Below, piece by piece: positions 7,326-16,113 of a DNA stretch of 64,000 nt. The notes below the pieces were generated by a model. The model saw nothing but the letters and a program-made list of their open reading frames with translations. It was not told where the DNA came from and searched no databases. Origin of the DNA: Inquilinus sp. Marseille-Q2685. GTDB lineage: Bacteria > Pseudomonadota > Alphaproteobacteria > DSM-16000 > Inquilinaceae. Positions within the stretch are counted from its first letter, which is position 1. Each line of letters starts with the position of its first letter. The position numbers and the translations under genes were made by a program. The stretch lies in the NCBI RefSeq assembly GCF_916619195.1, contig NZ_CAKAKL010000002.1:1738001-1802000 (forward strand). The letters are read 5' to 3'.

Positions 7326-8276
7326 GTGGAGCGTCTGCTGCAGGGGCTGAGGGCGGCGGCCGAGCCGACACGGCTGCGGATCCTGATGCTGTGCGCCCAT
7401 GGCGATCTGTCGGTCACCGACCTGACGCAGATCCTGGGCCAGAGCCAGCCGCGCGTGTCGCGCCACCTGAAGCTGCTGGCCGAGGCCGGCCTGCTGGACC
7501 GGTTCCGCGAGGGCACCTACGCCTTCTTCCGCCTGGCCGAGACCGGCGCGGTGGCCGAGCTGGCGCGCAGCCTGGTCGACCTGATCCCCGACGCCGACGC
7601 CACGGTCGGGCTGGACCTGGAGCGGCTGGAGGCGGTGAAGCGCCAGCGCGCCGAGGCCGCCGCCGGCTATTTCCGCGACAACGCCTCGCACTGGGACGAG
7701 ATCCGCACCCTGCACATCGCCGACAGCGCGGTCGAGCAGGCGATCCTGGACCTGCTGCCGCCCGGCGAGATCGGCGACCTGCTGGACCTCGGCACCGGCA
7801 GCGGCCGCATGCTGATCCTGCTGGGCGAGCGGGTGCGCCGCGCGGTCGGCATCGATCTGTCGCGCGAGATGCTGTCGGTGGCCCGCGCCAATATCGAGCG
7901 CGCCGGGCTGCAGCGGCACTGCCAGGTGCGGCAGGGCGACCTGTACCAGCTGCCGCTGCCCGGCGAATCCTTCGACGTCGCGCTGGTCCACCACGTGCTG
8001 CATCACCTGGAGGACCCGGCCGCGGCGATCGCCGAGGCGGCGCGGGTGCTGCGCCCCGGCGGCCGGCTGATCGTCGCCGATTTCGCGCCGCACGATGTCG
8101 AGAATCTGCGCACCGAGCACGCCCATCGCTGGCTCGGCTTTCCCGACGACATCTTCGCCCGCTGGCTGGAGCGGGCCGGCTTCGACGCCGAACCGCCGGT
8201 GCATCTGCCCGGCGCCCCCCTCACCGTCACCATCTGGCCCGCCCGGCGGGCGGCGCAACGGAGAGCCGCGGCATGA
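7326..8276 (+). CDS. ArsR-family HTH regulator fused to SAM-dependent methyltransferase
   Basis: 316 residues with a GTG start. Residues about 1-95 form an ArsR winged helix: LRAAAEPTRLRILMLCAHGD and then QSQPRVSRHLKLLAEAGLL as the recognition region. Residues about 110-310 are a class I methyltransferase, with motif I DLLDLGTGSGRML near 160, acidic loop VGIDLSREML, VALVHHVLHHLED and RVLRPGGRLIVADF. ArsR-type metal-binding cysteines are absent, so a methylation-related ligand such as SAM or SAH is more plausible than metal (inference). It overlaps metF by four bases (ATGA), so expression is coupled to methyl-group metabolism. Confidence 0.88.
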   Translation: MERLLQGLRAAAEPTRLRILMLCAHGDLSVTDLTQILGQSQPRVSRHLKLLAEAGLLDRFREGTYAFFRLAETGAVAELARSLVDLIPDADATVGLDLERLEAVKRQRAEAAAGYFRDNASHWDEIRTLHIADSAVEQAILDLLPPGEIGDLLDLGTGSGRMLILLGERVRRAVGIDLSREMLSVARANIERAGLQRHCQVRQGDLYQLPLPGESFDVALVHHVLHHLEDPAAAIAEAARVLRPGGRLIVADFAPHDVENLRTEHAHRWLGFPDDIFARWLERAGFDAEPPVHLPGAPLTVTIWPARRAAQRRAAA

Positions 8277-9181
8277 CCCACCTCCCCCATGCGAATGCCC
8301 CGGCCGAAGCCGGCCGCCGTGACCCCATCGTCAGCTTCGAATTCTTCCCGCCCAAGACCGAGGCGGCGGAGGCGACGCTGATGGAGACGGTGACGCGGCT
8401 GGCGCCGCTGGCGCCGGACTTCGTCTCGGTCACCTACGGCGCCGGCGGGTCGACCCGCGACCGCACCTTCGGCATCGTCACCCGGATCCAGGACGGCAGC
8501 GGGTTGCCCACCGCCTCGCACCTGACCTGCGTCGGCGCCTCGCGCGAGGAGATCGACGGCGTCGCCCGCGCCCTGTGGGCCGCCGGCATCCGCCGCATCG
8601 TGGCGCTGCGCGGCGACCCGCCCGGCGGCGCGCCCTACGAGGTGCGGCCGGACGGCTATGCCTATGCTGTCGACCTGGTGGCGGGGCTGCGCCGCATCGC
8701 CCCCTTCGACATCTCGGTCGCGGCCTATCCGGAAGTCCACCCGGCGGCGCCTTCGGCCGAGTTCGACCTGGACAACCTGAAGCGCAAGGCCGATGCCGGC
8801 GCAGACCGGGCGCTGACCCAGTTCTTCTTCGACACCGAGGCGTTCCTGCGCTTCCGCGACCGTGCCGCCGCGGCCGGCATCGGCCTGCCGATCGTGCCGG
8901 GCATCCTGCCGATCACCAACTTCGCCCGCACCAAGGAGTTCGCGACCGCCTGCGGCGCCGCCATCCCGGACTGGCTGGAGATGCTGTTCGAGGGGCTGGA
9001 CGAGACCCCGGACACGCGCCAGCTGGTCGCCGCCTCGGTCGCGGTCGAGCAGTGCCGGCAGCTGCAGGCCCATGGGGTGGAGGAGTTCCACTTCTACACC
9101 CTGAACCGGGCCGAGCTGACGCTGGCGATCTGCCGCTTCCTCGGCATCCGCCCTCGCCGGGCCGAGGCCTGCGCCGCCTGA
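8273..9181 (+). CDS. metF: 5,10-methylenetetrahydrofolate reductase
   Basis: 302-residue FAD-dependent TIM-barrel enzyme that reduces methylene-THF to 5-methyl-THF, the methyl donor for methionine synthesis. Family signatures are VSFEFFPPKTEAAE near residue 16, VSVTYGAGGSTRDRT near 52, HLTCVGASREEI near 83, ALRGDPP near 114, and LTQFFFDTEAFLRF near 180. Start ATG 8273 overlaps the ArsR-MT stop as ATGA, implying translational coupling. A second, more divergent MTHFR-family gene is at 54501. The third gene of the operon follows by 10 bp. Confidence 0.95.
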   Translation: MTHLPHANAPAEAGRRDPIVSFEFFPPKTEAAEATLMETVTRLAPLAPDFVSVTYGAGGSTRDRTFGIVTRIQDGSGLPTASHLTCVGASREEIDGVARALWAAGIRRIVALRGDPPGGAPYEVRPDGYAYAVDLVAGLRRIAPFDISVAAYPEVHPAAPSAEFDLDNLKRKADAGADRALTQFFFDTEAFLRFRDRAAAAGIGLPIVPGILPITNFARTKEFATACGAAIPDWLEMLFEGLDETPDTRQLVAASVAVEQCRQLQAHGVEEFHFYTLNRAELTLAICRFLGIRPRRAEACAA

Positions 9182-9191
9182 AAGGCCCGCG

Positions 9192-9917
9192 ATGACGAAT
9201 GAGATCAAGCCGCTCGCCGACGCCGACCGGCCGGAGGCGCTGGCCCAGCGCGTCTACCGCCGCCACACCGGGGCGCTGGCCGGGCTCGGCCTGGCCGACA
9301 CCTTCGACTACATCTGGCGCAACAACGTCTGGGGCGCCGAGGAGTCGCGCTCGGGCCTGGGCTCCGGCCTCGACGGCACCGCCCGGCTGCGCCAGGCGAT
9401 CCCGGCCCTGCTGCGCGAGCTCGGCGCGACCTCGCTGCTCGACCTGCCCTGCGGCGATTTCGGCTGGATGAGCCGGACCGATCTCGACGGCATCTCATAC
9501 ACCGGCGGCGACATCGTCGCCGACCTGGTCGCCAAGAACATCGTGCGCTACGGCGAGACCGGCCGGCGCCGCTTCCTGCGCCTGGACCTGACCCGCGACC
9601 TGTTGCCGAAGGCCGATGTCGTGCTGTGCCGCGACTGCTTGGTGCATCTCTCGGCCGAGAGCATCGCCGCCGCCTTCGCCAATCTCCGCCGCTCCGGCTC
9701 GACCTGGCTGCTGACCACCACCTTCCTCGAGCTGCAGGGCAACCGCGCCATCGCCGACGGCGACTGGCGGCCGCTGAACCTGCAGCGCCCGCCTTTCGGC
9801 CTGCCGGCGCCGCACCGCGTCATCGTCGAGGGCTGCACCGAGGAGGGCGGCGCCTATCGCGATAAGGCGCTGGGCCTGTGGCGGATCGCCGAGCTGCCGG
9901 TGCCCGGCTCCGCATAG
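9192..9917 (+). CDS. Class I SAM-dependent methyltransferase-like protein
   Basis: 241 residues. SLLDLPCGDFGWMSRTDL near residue 80 is a motif I-like loop, followed by YTGGDIVADLVAKNI and VVLCRDCLVHLSAESI, which resembles the post-motif region of class I methyltransferases. The C-terminal half is less conserved and no substrate domain is recognisable. The start is ATG 9192, 10 bp after the metF stop, so it is likely third in the ArsR-MT/metF operon. That context fits a SAM-consuming enzyme. The assignment rests on motif I and the position, so the exact reaction is open. Confidence 0.72.
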   Translation: MTNEIKPLADADRPEALAQRVYRRHTGALAGLGLADTFDYIWRNNVWGAEESRSGLGSGLDGTARLRQAIPALLRELGATSLLDLPCGDFGWMSRTDLDGISYTGGDIVADLVAKNIVRYGETGRRRFLRLDLTRDLLPKADVVLCRDCLVHLSAESIAAAFANLRRSGSTWLLTTTFLELQGNRAIADGDWRPLNLQRPPFGLPAPHRVIVEGCTEEGGAYRDKALGLWRIAELPVPGSA

Positions 9918-10038
9918 GTCGGGTTCGCATCCTCGAACCGCGACATTCGTGCCGCTGCGCCGCCCGCAGCGGGCCATTGCAATGACAGTGCCGTTCGTTG
10001 CAACCATTCCGTCCGCTTGATGTCAGAGGAGGCGCAGC

Positions 10039-10431
10039 ATGGACCGCTTCACCGCCGGCTGCCTGTGCGGCAACGTCCGGATTGTGGCGTCGGGGCGCCC
10101 ATATCGGGTCGGCCTCTGCCACTGTCTCGACTGCCGCAAGCATCATGGAGCCCTTTTCAGCGCGTCCGCGGTGTTCCCTCAGGATGCGGTGACGATCGAA
10201 GGCGAGACACGCGACTATGCCGGGCGGTTCTTCTGCCCCCGCTGCGGCTCCTCCGTCTTCGCCCGCAGCGCGGACGAGATCGAAGTGAACCTGGGCGCCC
10301 TGGACGCCCCCGACCAGCTGATGCCGACCTACGAAAGCTGGATCATCCGCCGCGAGTCCTGGTTGCCGCCGTTTCCGCTCACGAGACGGTACGACCGCGA
10401 TCGCGACGCCACGGGCCGCTTCGAGGAGTAG
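10039..10431 (+). CDS. GFA/CENP-V family zinc-binding protein
   Basis: 130 residues of the glutathione-dependent formaldehyde-activating (GFA, Mss4-like) fold. Zinc ligands are visible as GCLCGNVR near residue 9, CHCLDCRK near 30 and FFCPRCGS near 75. The middle strand region PTYESWIIRRESWLP is also typical. Most GFA-domain proteins have no proven activity, so a formaldehyde role should not be assumed. AGGAGG sits 8 bp before the ATG. It is convergent with the RND gene across 93 bp in which I see no repeat. Its base composition is less GC-rich than that of the metF operon. Confidence 0.85.
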   Translation: MDRFTAGCLCGNVRIVASGRPYRVGLCHCLDCRKHHGALFSASAVFPQDAVTIEGETRDYAGRFFCPRCGSSVFARSADEIEVNLGALDAPDQLMPTYESWIIRRESWLPPFPLTRRYDRDRDATGRFEE

Positions 10432-10524
10432 GTCGCAGGAGCGGCGCGAAGGTGTCATGACAAGGTGACGGAGAGGTACGCCTTGATCGACATCTCGAAT
10501 TGGTTAGGGCTCGGGATCGCACGG

Positions 10525-13500
10525 TCATGTTTGTTTCGGGGGCTGGCTGCGATGGCCGGTTTCAGGCGGGTCCTGAGATCCGAACTGATCGGGAACGATC
10601 GCATCCGGCATCCTGACGCGCTCGCCCGGACTTTCGACCGCCCTGCCCCGCTCGGCGGCGAGCTTGGCCAGCGCTTCGCGATCGGGCGGCGGCCCGTCCT
10701 CGTCCGTTTTGCCCACCCAGCGGCCGAAGATGCGGACGAGCAGCCGTGAGAGGTCGTCCATGATCAGGAAGAAGGAGGGGACGACGACGAGGCTCAGGAC
10801 CGTCGACGCAATGATGCCCCCGATGACGGCGATCGCCATCGGGGCGCGGAAGGAGCCGCCTTCGCCGACGCCGAGCGCGGAGGGCAGCATGCCTGCGGAC
10901 ATTGCGATCGAGGTCATGACGATCGGCCGCGTCCGCTTGCGCCCGGCTTCGATGATCGCGACCGTACGGTCCATGCCGCGACGCATCATCTCGATGCCGA
11001 AGTCGACGAGCAGGATGGCGTTCTTGCTGACGACGCCCATCAGCATGAGGATGCCGATCAGCACCGGCATCGAGAGCGCGTTCCGGGTCAGGATCAGCCC
11101 CGCCGCGACACCGCCGATCGCGAGCGGCAGCGAGAACAGGATCGTGAAAGGCTGCGCCACGTCCCTGAAGAGCAGGATCAGGACGACCAGCACCAGCATC
11201 AGCGCCAGGATCATCACATTGGCGAAGCTCTGTTGCACCTCCCCCTGCAGCTCGACATCGCCGCTCTCGAAAAACGCAACCGTCGCAGGAAGGTCGGCCT
11301 CGGCCGCGAGCTGCTTGAAGCGTTCGGACGCAGTGTCGAGTGCTACGCCGGCCGGCAGGTTCGCGCCCAGTGCGACAACGCGGTGGCGGTCATGGCGCCT
11401 GATCGAACCCGGTCCCTCCGAAGTGTCGATCTCCGCGACGCTGGACAGCGGAACGGTCGATCCGGCCCCGGTCTCGACCTTCAGGTTGCGGATTGCGGCG
11501 ATGTCGGTGCGGAAGTCGCCGTCGAGCTGCACACGGATCGGGATCAGCCGTCCGCCGAGCGCGATCTTCGCCAGCTGCTCGTCGGTGTCGCCAATGGTGG
11601 CGACACGAATGACCTGAGAAATCTGCTCCGGCATGACGCCAAGTCGAGCCATCCGGTCGCCGCGCGGCCGGATCTGCAGTTCCGGCCGGGGCAAGGAACC
11701 GTCCGTGCTGACATCGATGAACAGCGGGTCGGCACGCAGCTTCGCCTCGAGCATCGCGACCGCCTGGTCCAGATCCGCTTCGTCTTCGGACAGCAGGTTG
11801 AAGGACAGGTCGTGCGTGCCCTCTTCGTTGACCTTGAAGACGCGGACATCGGGGATCGAACGCAGCCGGCCCAGGATGTCCGCTTCGATCTGTGATTGAG
11901 GCCTGGTTCGGCCGGCCGACGGCGGCTTCGGCAAATAGAGGTCGGCGATCCGAATCCAGCCGACTACGGTGTTCATGACCTTGGTGAAGAGCGAATGGTC
12001 GAGCGGTTCGAGAAGCACGGTGACGGTGGCGAGCCTCAGCTCGAGATCGCCGCGCGGGGACACGCCGCCGAGCACCAGGACGCTCTGGATACCAGCGATA
12101 TCCTTGATCCGATTATAGATTGCCGCCGTCATGCGTTCCGTATCCTCGAGCATCGCGCCCGGCGGCAGCTCGATCGCCAGGGTGATGCGAGAATCGTCCT
12201 CCGGCGGCATGAAGCTGCCCGGGATCTGGGCCATGAAATGGATGGAGACGCCCAGGCAGCCGATGGCGGCGAGCAGCGTCGTGTAGCGCCGGCGGGTCGT
12301 GACCCCGAGGAGGCGCGCATAGAGCTTCATGATGCCGCTGTCGGCACGGCCATGACCATCCACGCCGATATCCGTCGGGCGCATCAGATAGGCCGCCATG
12401 ACCGGCGTGATCAGGCGGGCGACCAGGAGAGAGAAGAAGGCGGAGACCGCGACCGTCAGGCCGAACTGGATGAAGTATTGCCCCGGGATGCCGGGCATGA
12501 AGGAGACGGGCAGGAACACCGCGATCAGGGCGAGGGTGGTGGCGATCACCGCGAGGCCGATCTCGTCCGTGGCATCGATCGCGGCACGGTAGGGCGACTT
12601 GCCCATCCGGACGTGCCTCGCGATGTTCTCGATCTCCACGATCGCGTCGTCGACCAGGATGCCGGTCGCGAGCGTTACGGCCAGCAGGCTGACTTGGTTC
12701 AGCGAGAAGCCGAGCAGCTCCATGGCCCAGAAGGTCGGAACGGCCGACAGCGGCAGGGCGACCGCCCCGATCAGCGTCGATCGCCAGCTGCGCAGGAACA
12801 CCAGCACGACGAGGACGGCAAGGAGCGCGCCCTCGATCAGGGCGTCCAGTGCGGCCTCGTAGGTTCCACGGGTGATGGAGACCGCATCGTCGACCATCTC
12901 GATGGTGACGCCGGGGTGCTTCGCGCGGATGTCGTCGAGCGTCTTGGCCACCAACTCGGCGACGCTCACCTCGCTGGCGCCCTTGGCCCGGAACACGGAG
13001 AACGTCACGACCGGGGTCCCGTTGAAGCGGGAAAAGGACTGAGGCTCTTCGACGATATCAGCCACTTGGCCGAGTGCGGACAGCCGAGCGAAGCGGCCGT
13101 TCGGCAGCCAGATCATCGTGTCGGCGAGCTTGGCCACGTCGCGCGCATCGCCCAGCATGCGGATCGCCTGTTCGCTGCCGCCGACCTGGCCGCGGCCGGA
13201 GCCGAGATCCAGGTTCATCCGGCGGAGCTGCCCGTTGACGTCGGCCGCGGTGATGCCGAAGGAGTCCAGACGATCGGCATCGAGCTCGACGCGAATCTCA
13301 CGGTCGGTGCCGCCGTGGCGCTCGACGCGGCCGACGCCACGCTGCCCCTGGATGGCCCGGACGACCGTGTCGTCGACGAACCAGGACAGATCTTCGAGCG
13401 TCATGCCGGGCGAGGAGACCGCAAAGGTCTGGATCGCCTGAGCTTCGAACTCGACTCTCGATACGATCGGGGGATCGATCGCGGCCGGAAGATCGCCGCG

Positions 13501-13845
13501 GATCCGGTCGACCGCATCCTCGACATCCTGCACGGCCTGGGCGGTGGGCACCTCCAGGCGGAAGGTGACAGACGTCGCGGATCGCCCGTCAGTGATCGTC
13601 GACCCGATGTGATCGACACCGGAGATGCTGGCGACCTCGTCCTCGATCAGCTTGGTGACCTGGGTTTCGAGTTCGACCGGCGTGGCGCCGCTCTGCGTGA
13701 CGACGATCGAGACGATCGGAATGTCGATGTTCGGGAATTGCGTGATCGGCAAGGCGTTGAACGATTGCCAGCCCAGCACGACGAGCACGAAGAACACCAG
13801 AATCGGCGCGATCGGATTGCGGATCGACCAGGCAGAGAGGTTCAT
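10525..13845 (-). CDS. RND-family efflux pump, inner-membrane subunit (AcrB/MexB-like)
   Basis: 1106 residues, 12 membrane helices and two large periplasmic loops, the standard RND layout. It opens with NLSAWSIRNPIAPILVFFVL as helix 1. Proton-relay residues are present: adjacent Asp residues in GILVDDAIVEIENIARH (helix 4) and the helix-10 Lys in MGVVSKNAILLVDFG. The C-terminal tail beyond helix 12 is longer than usual (about 70 hydrophilic residues). It lies 14 bp downstream of the adaptor gene, so the two form one operon; the outer-membrane channel is not in the window and is presumably shared. The substrate is unknown. Confidence 0.93.
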   Translation of the reverse strand: MNLSAWSIRNPIAPILVFFVLVVLGWQSFNALPITQFPNIDIPIVSIVVTQSGATPVELETQVTKLIEDEVASISGVDHIGSTITDGRSATSVTFRLEVPTAQAVQDVEDAVDRIRGDLPAAIDPPIVSRVEFEAQAIQTFAVSSPGMTLEDLSWFVDDTVVRAIQGQRGVGRVERHGGTDREIRVELDADRLDSFGITAADVNGQLRRMNLDLGSGRGQVGGSEQAIRMLGDARDVAKLADTMIWLPNGRFARLSALGQVADIVEEPQSFSRFNGTPVVTFSVFRAKGASEVSVAELVAKTLDDIRAKHPGVTIEMVDDAVSITRGTYEAALDALIEGALLAVLVVLVFLRSWRSTLIGAVALPLSAVPTFWAMELLGFSLNQVSLLAVTLATGILVDDAIVEIENIARHVRMGKSPYRAAIDATDEIGLAVIATTLALIAVFLPVSFMPGIPGQYFIQFGLTVAVSAFFSLLVARLITPVMAAYLMRPTDIGVDGHGRADSGIMKLYARLLGVTTRRRYTTLLAAIGCLGVSIHFMAQIPGSFMPPEDDSRITLAIELPPGAMLEDTERMTAAIYNRIKDIAGIQSVLVLGGVSPRGDLELRLATVTVLLEPLDHSLFTKVMNTVVGWIRIADLYLPKPPSAGRTRPQSQIEADILGRLRSIPDVRVFKVNEEGTHDLSFNLLSEDEADLDQAVAMLEAKLRADPLFIDVSTDGSLPRPELQIRPRGDRMARLGVMPEQISQVIRVATIGDTDEQLAKIALGGRLIPIRVQLDGDFRTDIAAIRNLKVETGAGSTVPLSSVAEIDTSEGPGSIRRHDRHRVVALGANLPAGVALDTASERFKQLAAEADLPATVAFFESGDVELQGEVQQSFANVMILALMLVLVVLILLFRDVAQPFTILFSLPLAIGGVAAGLILTRNALSMPVLIGILMLMGVVSKNAILLVDFGIEMMRRGMDRTVAIIEAGRKRTRPIVMTSIAMSAGMLPSALGVGEGGSFRAPMAIAVIGGIIASTVLSLVVVPSFFLIMDDLSRLLVRIFGRWVGKTDEDGPPPDREALAKLAAERGRAVESPGERVRMPDAIVPDQFGSQDPPETGHRSQPPKQT

Positions 13846-13859
13846 GGTCTCGAGTCCGG

Positions 13860-15074
13860 TCAGTTGGTGAACGGCTGGGCCGGCTTGACCGGAATGATCC
13901 GGTCACCGTCGCGCACGAAGGCGCCGGCCTTTGCCACTGCCTGCTCGCCCGCCTCGAGGCCGGAGAGGATCTCGACGAATGACCCGTCCTGGATGCCGAC
14001 CGTCACCGGCACCAGCCGCACGACGCCATTTTCGACCTTGCGGACCGTGGATATGCCGTGCGCTGACGTGACGGACGTCCGCGGCAAGACGACCGCCTGC
14101 TTCTCTTCGGCGATGATGGTTGCGCTCGCATACATGCCCGCTCGGGCCTTGGCCGTATCGGCGATGGTGATGTGGACGGTGCCGAGACGCGTCTGCGGAT
14201 CGACCGTCGGTCTCACCATGCGGATTTTCCCCTGGACGGTCGTGCTGCTGCCGGCGAGCCTGACCGCTGCGGACTGCCCGACCGCGAGCTTGATGAGGTC
14301 GGCCTCGGCCACTTCGGCCTTCATCTCGATGAGACCGTCGCGGATGATCGTGTAGAGCGGCAGACCGCTGCCGGCGACGACGCCGCCCACCTTGGCATTC
14401 CTGGCAGAGATCACGCCGCCGACGGGAGCCTTGACGGCCGTGCGGGCGAGACGCAGGTCGATGTCATCGAGCTGCGCGCGGGCCAGCCTGGCGTCCGCCA
14501 CCGCAATGGCCAGGGCCTGCTCGGCCGCACCGAGGCGGGCCTCCGAGGCGGTGGCCAGCGCCTTCAGCCGGTCGACCTCCGCCCGCGAGACCGTCTTGTT
14601 GGCCGACAGAAGCTCGGCGCGATCGGCGACGCGCGTCGCCTCCTCCGAATTCGCCCTGGCTTCGATAAGCTGTGCCTGGGACTGAACGACCGCGGCTTCC
14701 GCCCTGGCGACTCTCGCCTCGAGCTGACCTTTCTCCAGAAACAGCGCATCGCCATCGAGGACGGCCAGCGTGCCGCCCTGTTCGACCCGGTCTCCGATAT
14801 CGGCGCTCAAAGCCCGGATCGAGAGCCCGTCAACGAGCGGCGAGACAAGGATCTCCTCGATCGCCTCGATCGAGCCGGTCGCAAGAACATGATCGCCGAT
14901 CCTGCGCTCCACAGCCTCGGTGACGATGATCGACGGCAGGATCCGCTGCTGGTCCGGCCTTGCTTCCTCGGCCAGGACGCCGAAATCCAGGATGACCGCC
15001 GCCGCCGCGCAGGCGCAGAACAACAGAAGCCTCCAAGGCTTCAGTCGACCGCCACGACAGAACACCGAAACCAT
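13860..15074 (-). CDS. RND efflux periplasmic adaptor (membrane fusion protein)
   Basis: 404 residues. An N-terminal hydrophobic segment (PWRLLLFCACAAAAVIL, residues 13-29) anchors or exports the protein. The lipoyl half-motifs are EILVSPLVDGLSIRALSADI and VKAPVGGVISARNAKVGGVV, flanking a coiled-coil hairpin rich in Ala/Glu/Arg at about 100-190 (EKGQLEARVARAEAAV). The beta-barrel and membrane-proximal domains follow. It bridges the RND pump to an outer-membrane channel. It is followed 14 bp later by the pump gene and preceded at 88 bp by mipA on the same strand, suggesting a mipA-adaptor-pump unit. Confidence 0.9.
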   Translation of the reverse strand: MVSVFCRGGRLKPWRLLLFCACAAAAVILDFGVLAEEARPDQQRILPSIIVTEAVERRIGDHVLATGSIEAIEEILVSPLVDGLSIRALSADIGDRVEQGGTLAVLDGDALFLEKGQLEARVARAEAAVVQSQAQLIEARANSEEATRVADRAELLSANKTVSRAEVDRLKALATASEARLGAAEQALAIAVADARLARAQLDDIDLRLARTAVKAPVGGVISARNAKVGGVVAGSGLPLYTIIRDGLIEMKAEVAEADLIKLAVGQSAAVRLAGSSTTVQGKIRMVRPTVDPQTRLGTVHITIADTAKARAGMYASATIIAEEKQAVVLPRTSVTSAHGISTVRKVENGVVRLVPVTVGIQDGSFVEILSGLEAGEQAVAKAGAFVRDGDRIIPVKPAQPFTN

Positions 15075-15162
15075 CTCACCTCACCGATCCGTCGATCGAG
15101 CCGTCGTCCAGCAGGCTTGGGGAGGGTGGAAACGGAGAGCGCGTCCGCCGCCCCTCGCTCCG

Positions 15163-15969
15163 CTACCAGCGGTAGGCCAAACCGAGCATCGCGGAGAACT
15201 GATCGGCGCTGCCCTCATCGGTGACCAGCGGGCTGTCGGCGGCGTCACCGAGCAGCCGGCTGTAGCCGACCTGGCCCATGACCTGGATCGAGTCGGTCAG
15301 CGCGTATCCAACGCCGAGATTGATGCCGACGTCCTTCAGACCGCTGCCGGCATCGTAGCTGGCGAGTCCGCGGGCGGATCGCGCAGCCTGGGCCGCGGTG
15401 ATGCCGAAGGTGTTGCTCATGTACTCGTCGTCGGCCCAGGTGAGGTGCGGGGTCATGCTGAGCCGGACGTCGTCGAGCAGCTGGATCGCGTACTCCGCCT
15501 CGGCGGTGGCCGTCAGGCCGTTGCGGTCGCCGGTCAGGTCACGGGCGATTTCCAGGCCGAGGTTCACGGCACCGGCCTCATAGCCGAAGCGGACGACCGC
15601 GACTGCGCCGACCTCGAGATCGCCGAGCCCCTTCAGGGCGTCGTTGTCGTCCTCATAGCGCCCGAACTCGTACTTGACGCCGAGGTCGAACCGCAGGCCG
15701 TCGGTCATGAATGGCGTAGCGAATATCCCCAGTCCGCTCAGACGGATGCGATCCTGCCAGGACACCTCCACGAACGGCAACGGCATCACCGTGTAGTCGT
15801 CGGACCCTTCGTAATCCGACGCATACATGGCGCCGGCGCCGAGGGTGAACGACCATTCCGCGGGAGGCTGGTCCTGGGCCGCCGCGCTCCGCGCCGCCGC
15901 CTGGACCGCCGCCGTGACGCAGAGGGTCGCCGCCAGGACCATCCCGCGGCCGAACGATGTGCTTCCCAT
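15163..15969 (-). CDS. mipA: MipA/OmpV-family outer-membrane beta-barrel protein
   Basis: 268 residues with a signal peptide (GRGMVLAATLCVTAAVQAAA then a cleavage region ending AAAQD). The mature part has alternating aromatic/hydrophobic strands typical of MipA/OmpV: FTLGAGAMYASDYEGSDDY near residue 41, FDLGVKYEFGRY, and a terminal aromatic LGLAYRW expected for outer-membrane insertion. MipA proteins are often induced together with efflux systems by antimicrobial or osmotic stress. It is divergent from the two-component system across a region with paired direct repeats, which supports control by that regulator (inference). Confidence 0.87.
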   Translation of the reverse strand: MGSTSFGRGMVLAATLCVTAAVQAAARSAAAQDQPPAEWSFTLGAGAMYASDYEGSDDYTVMPLPFVEVSWQDRIRLSGLGIFATPFMTDGLRFDLGVKYEFGRYEDDNDALKGLGDLEVGAVAVVRFGYEAGAVNLGLEIARDLTGDRNGLTATAEAEYAIQLLDDVRLSMTPHLTWADDEYMSNTFGITAAQAARSARGLASYDAGSGLKDVGINLGVGYALTDSIQVMGQVGYSRLLGDAADSPLVTDEGSADQFSAMLGLAYRW

Positions 15970-16021
15970 ATTGGCTATGCCTTATGTTGGGTCGGATTCG
16001 GCGTGGACCCTGCCACCGATG

Positions 16022-16074
16022 CCTGAACCGGACCTGAACATGGGGAAGGCGGCGATTCAGCTTCGCTTCAGGTT
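16022..16074. promoter_or_regulatory. Two sets of 11-bp-spaced direct repeats between mipA and the response regulator
   Basis: CCTGAAC occurs at 16022-16028 and again at 16033-16039, exactly 11 bp apart. TTCAG occurs at 16056-16060 and 16067-16071, also 11 bp apart, on the opposite strand sense (TTCAGG is the complement of CCTGAA). One-helical-turn direct repeats are the usual binding layout of OmpR/QseB/PmrA-type regulators. Their divergent orientation suggests one site for mipA and one for the regulator operon. Confidence 0.6.
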
Positions 16075-16113
16075 CCGATGGAACCGTGTCGCCCGACCAA
16101 CCGGGAGTGAGTC

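Noticed and set aside
11896..14355. 819-codon plus-strand frame opposite the RND pump.
   Set aside because: Asp/Arg/Gln-rich shadow of a gene with clear RND signatures.
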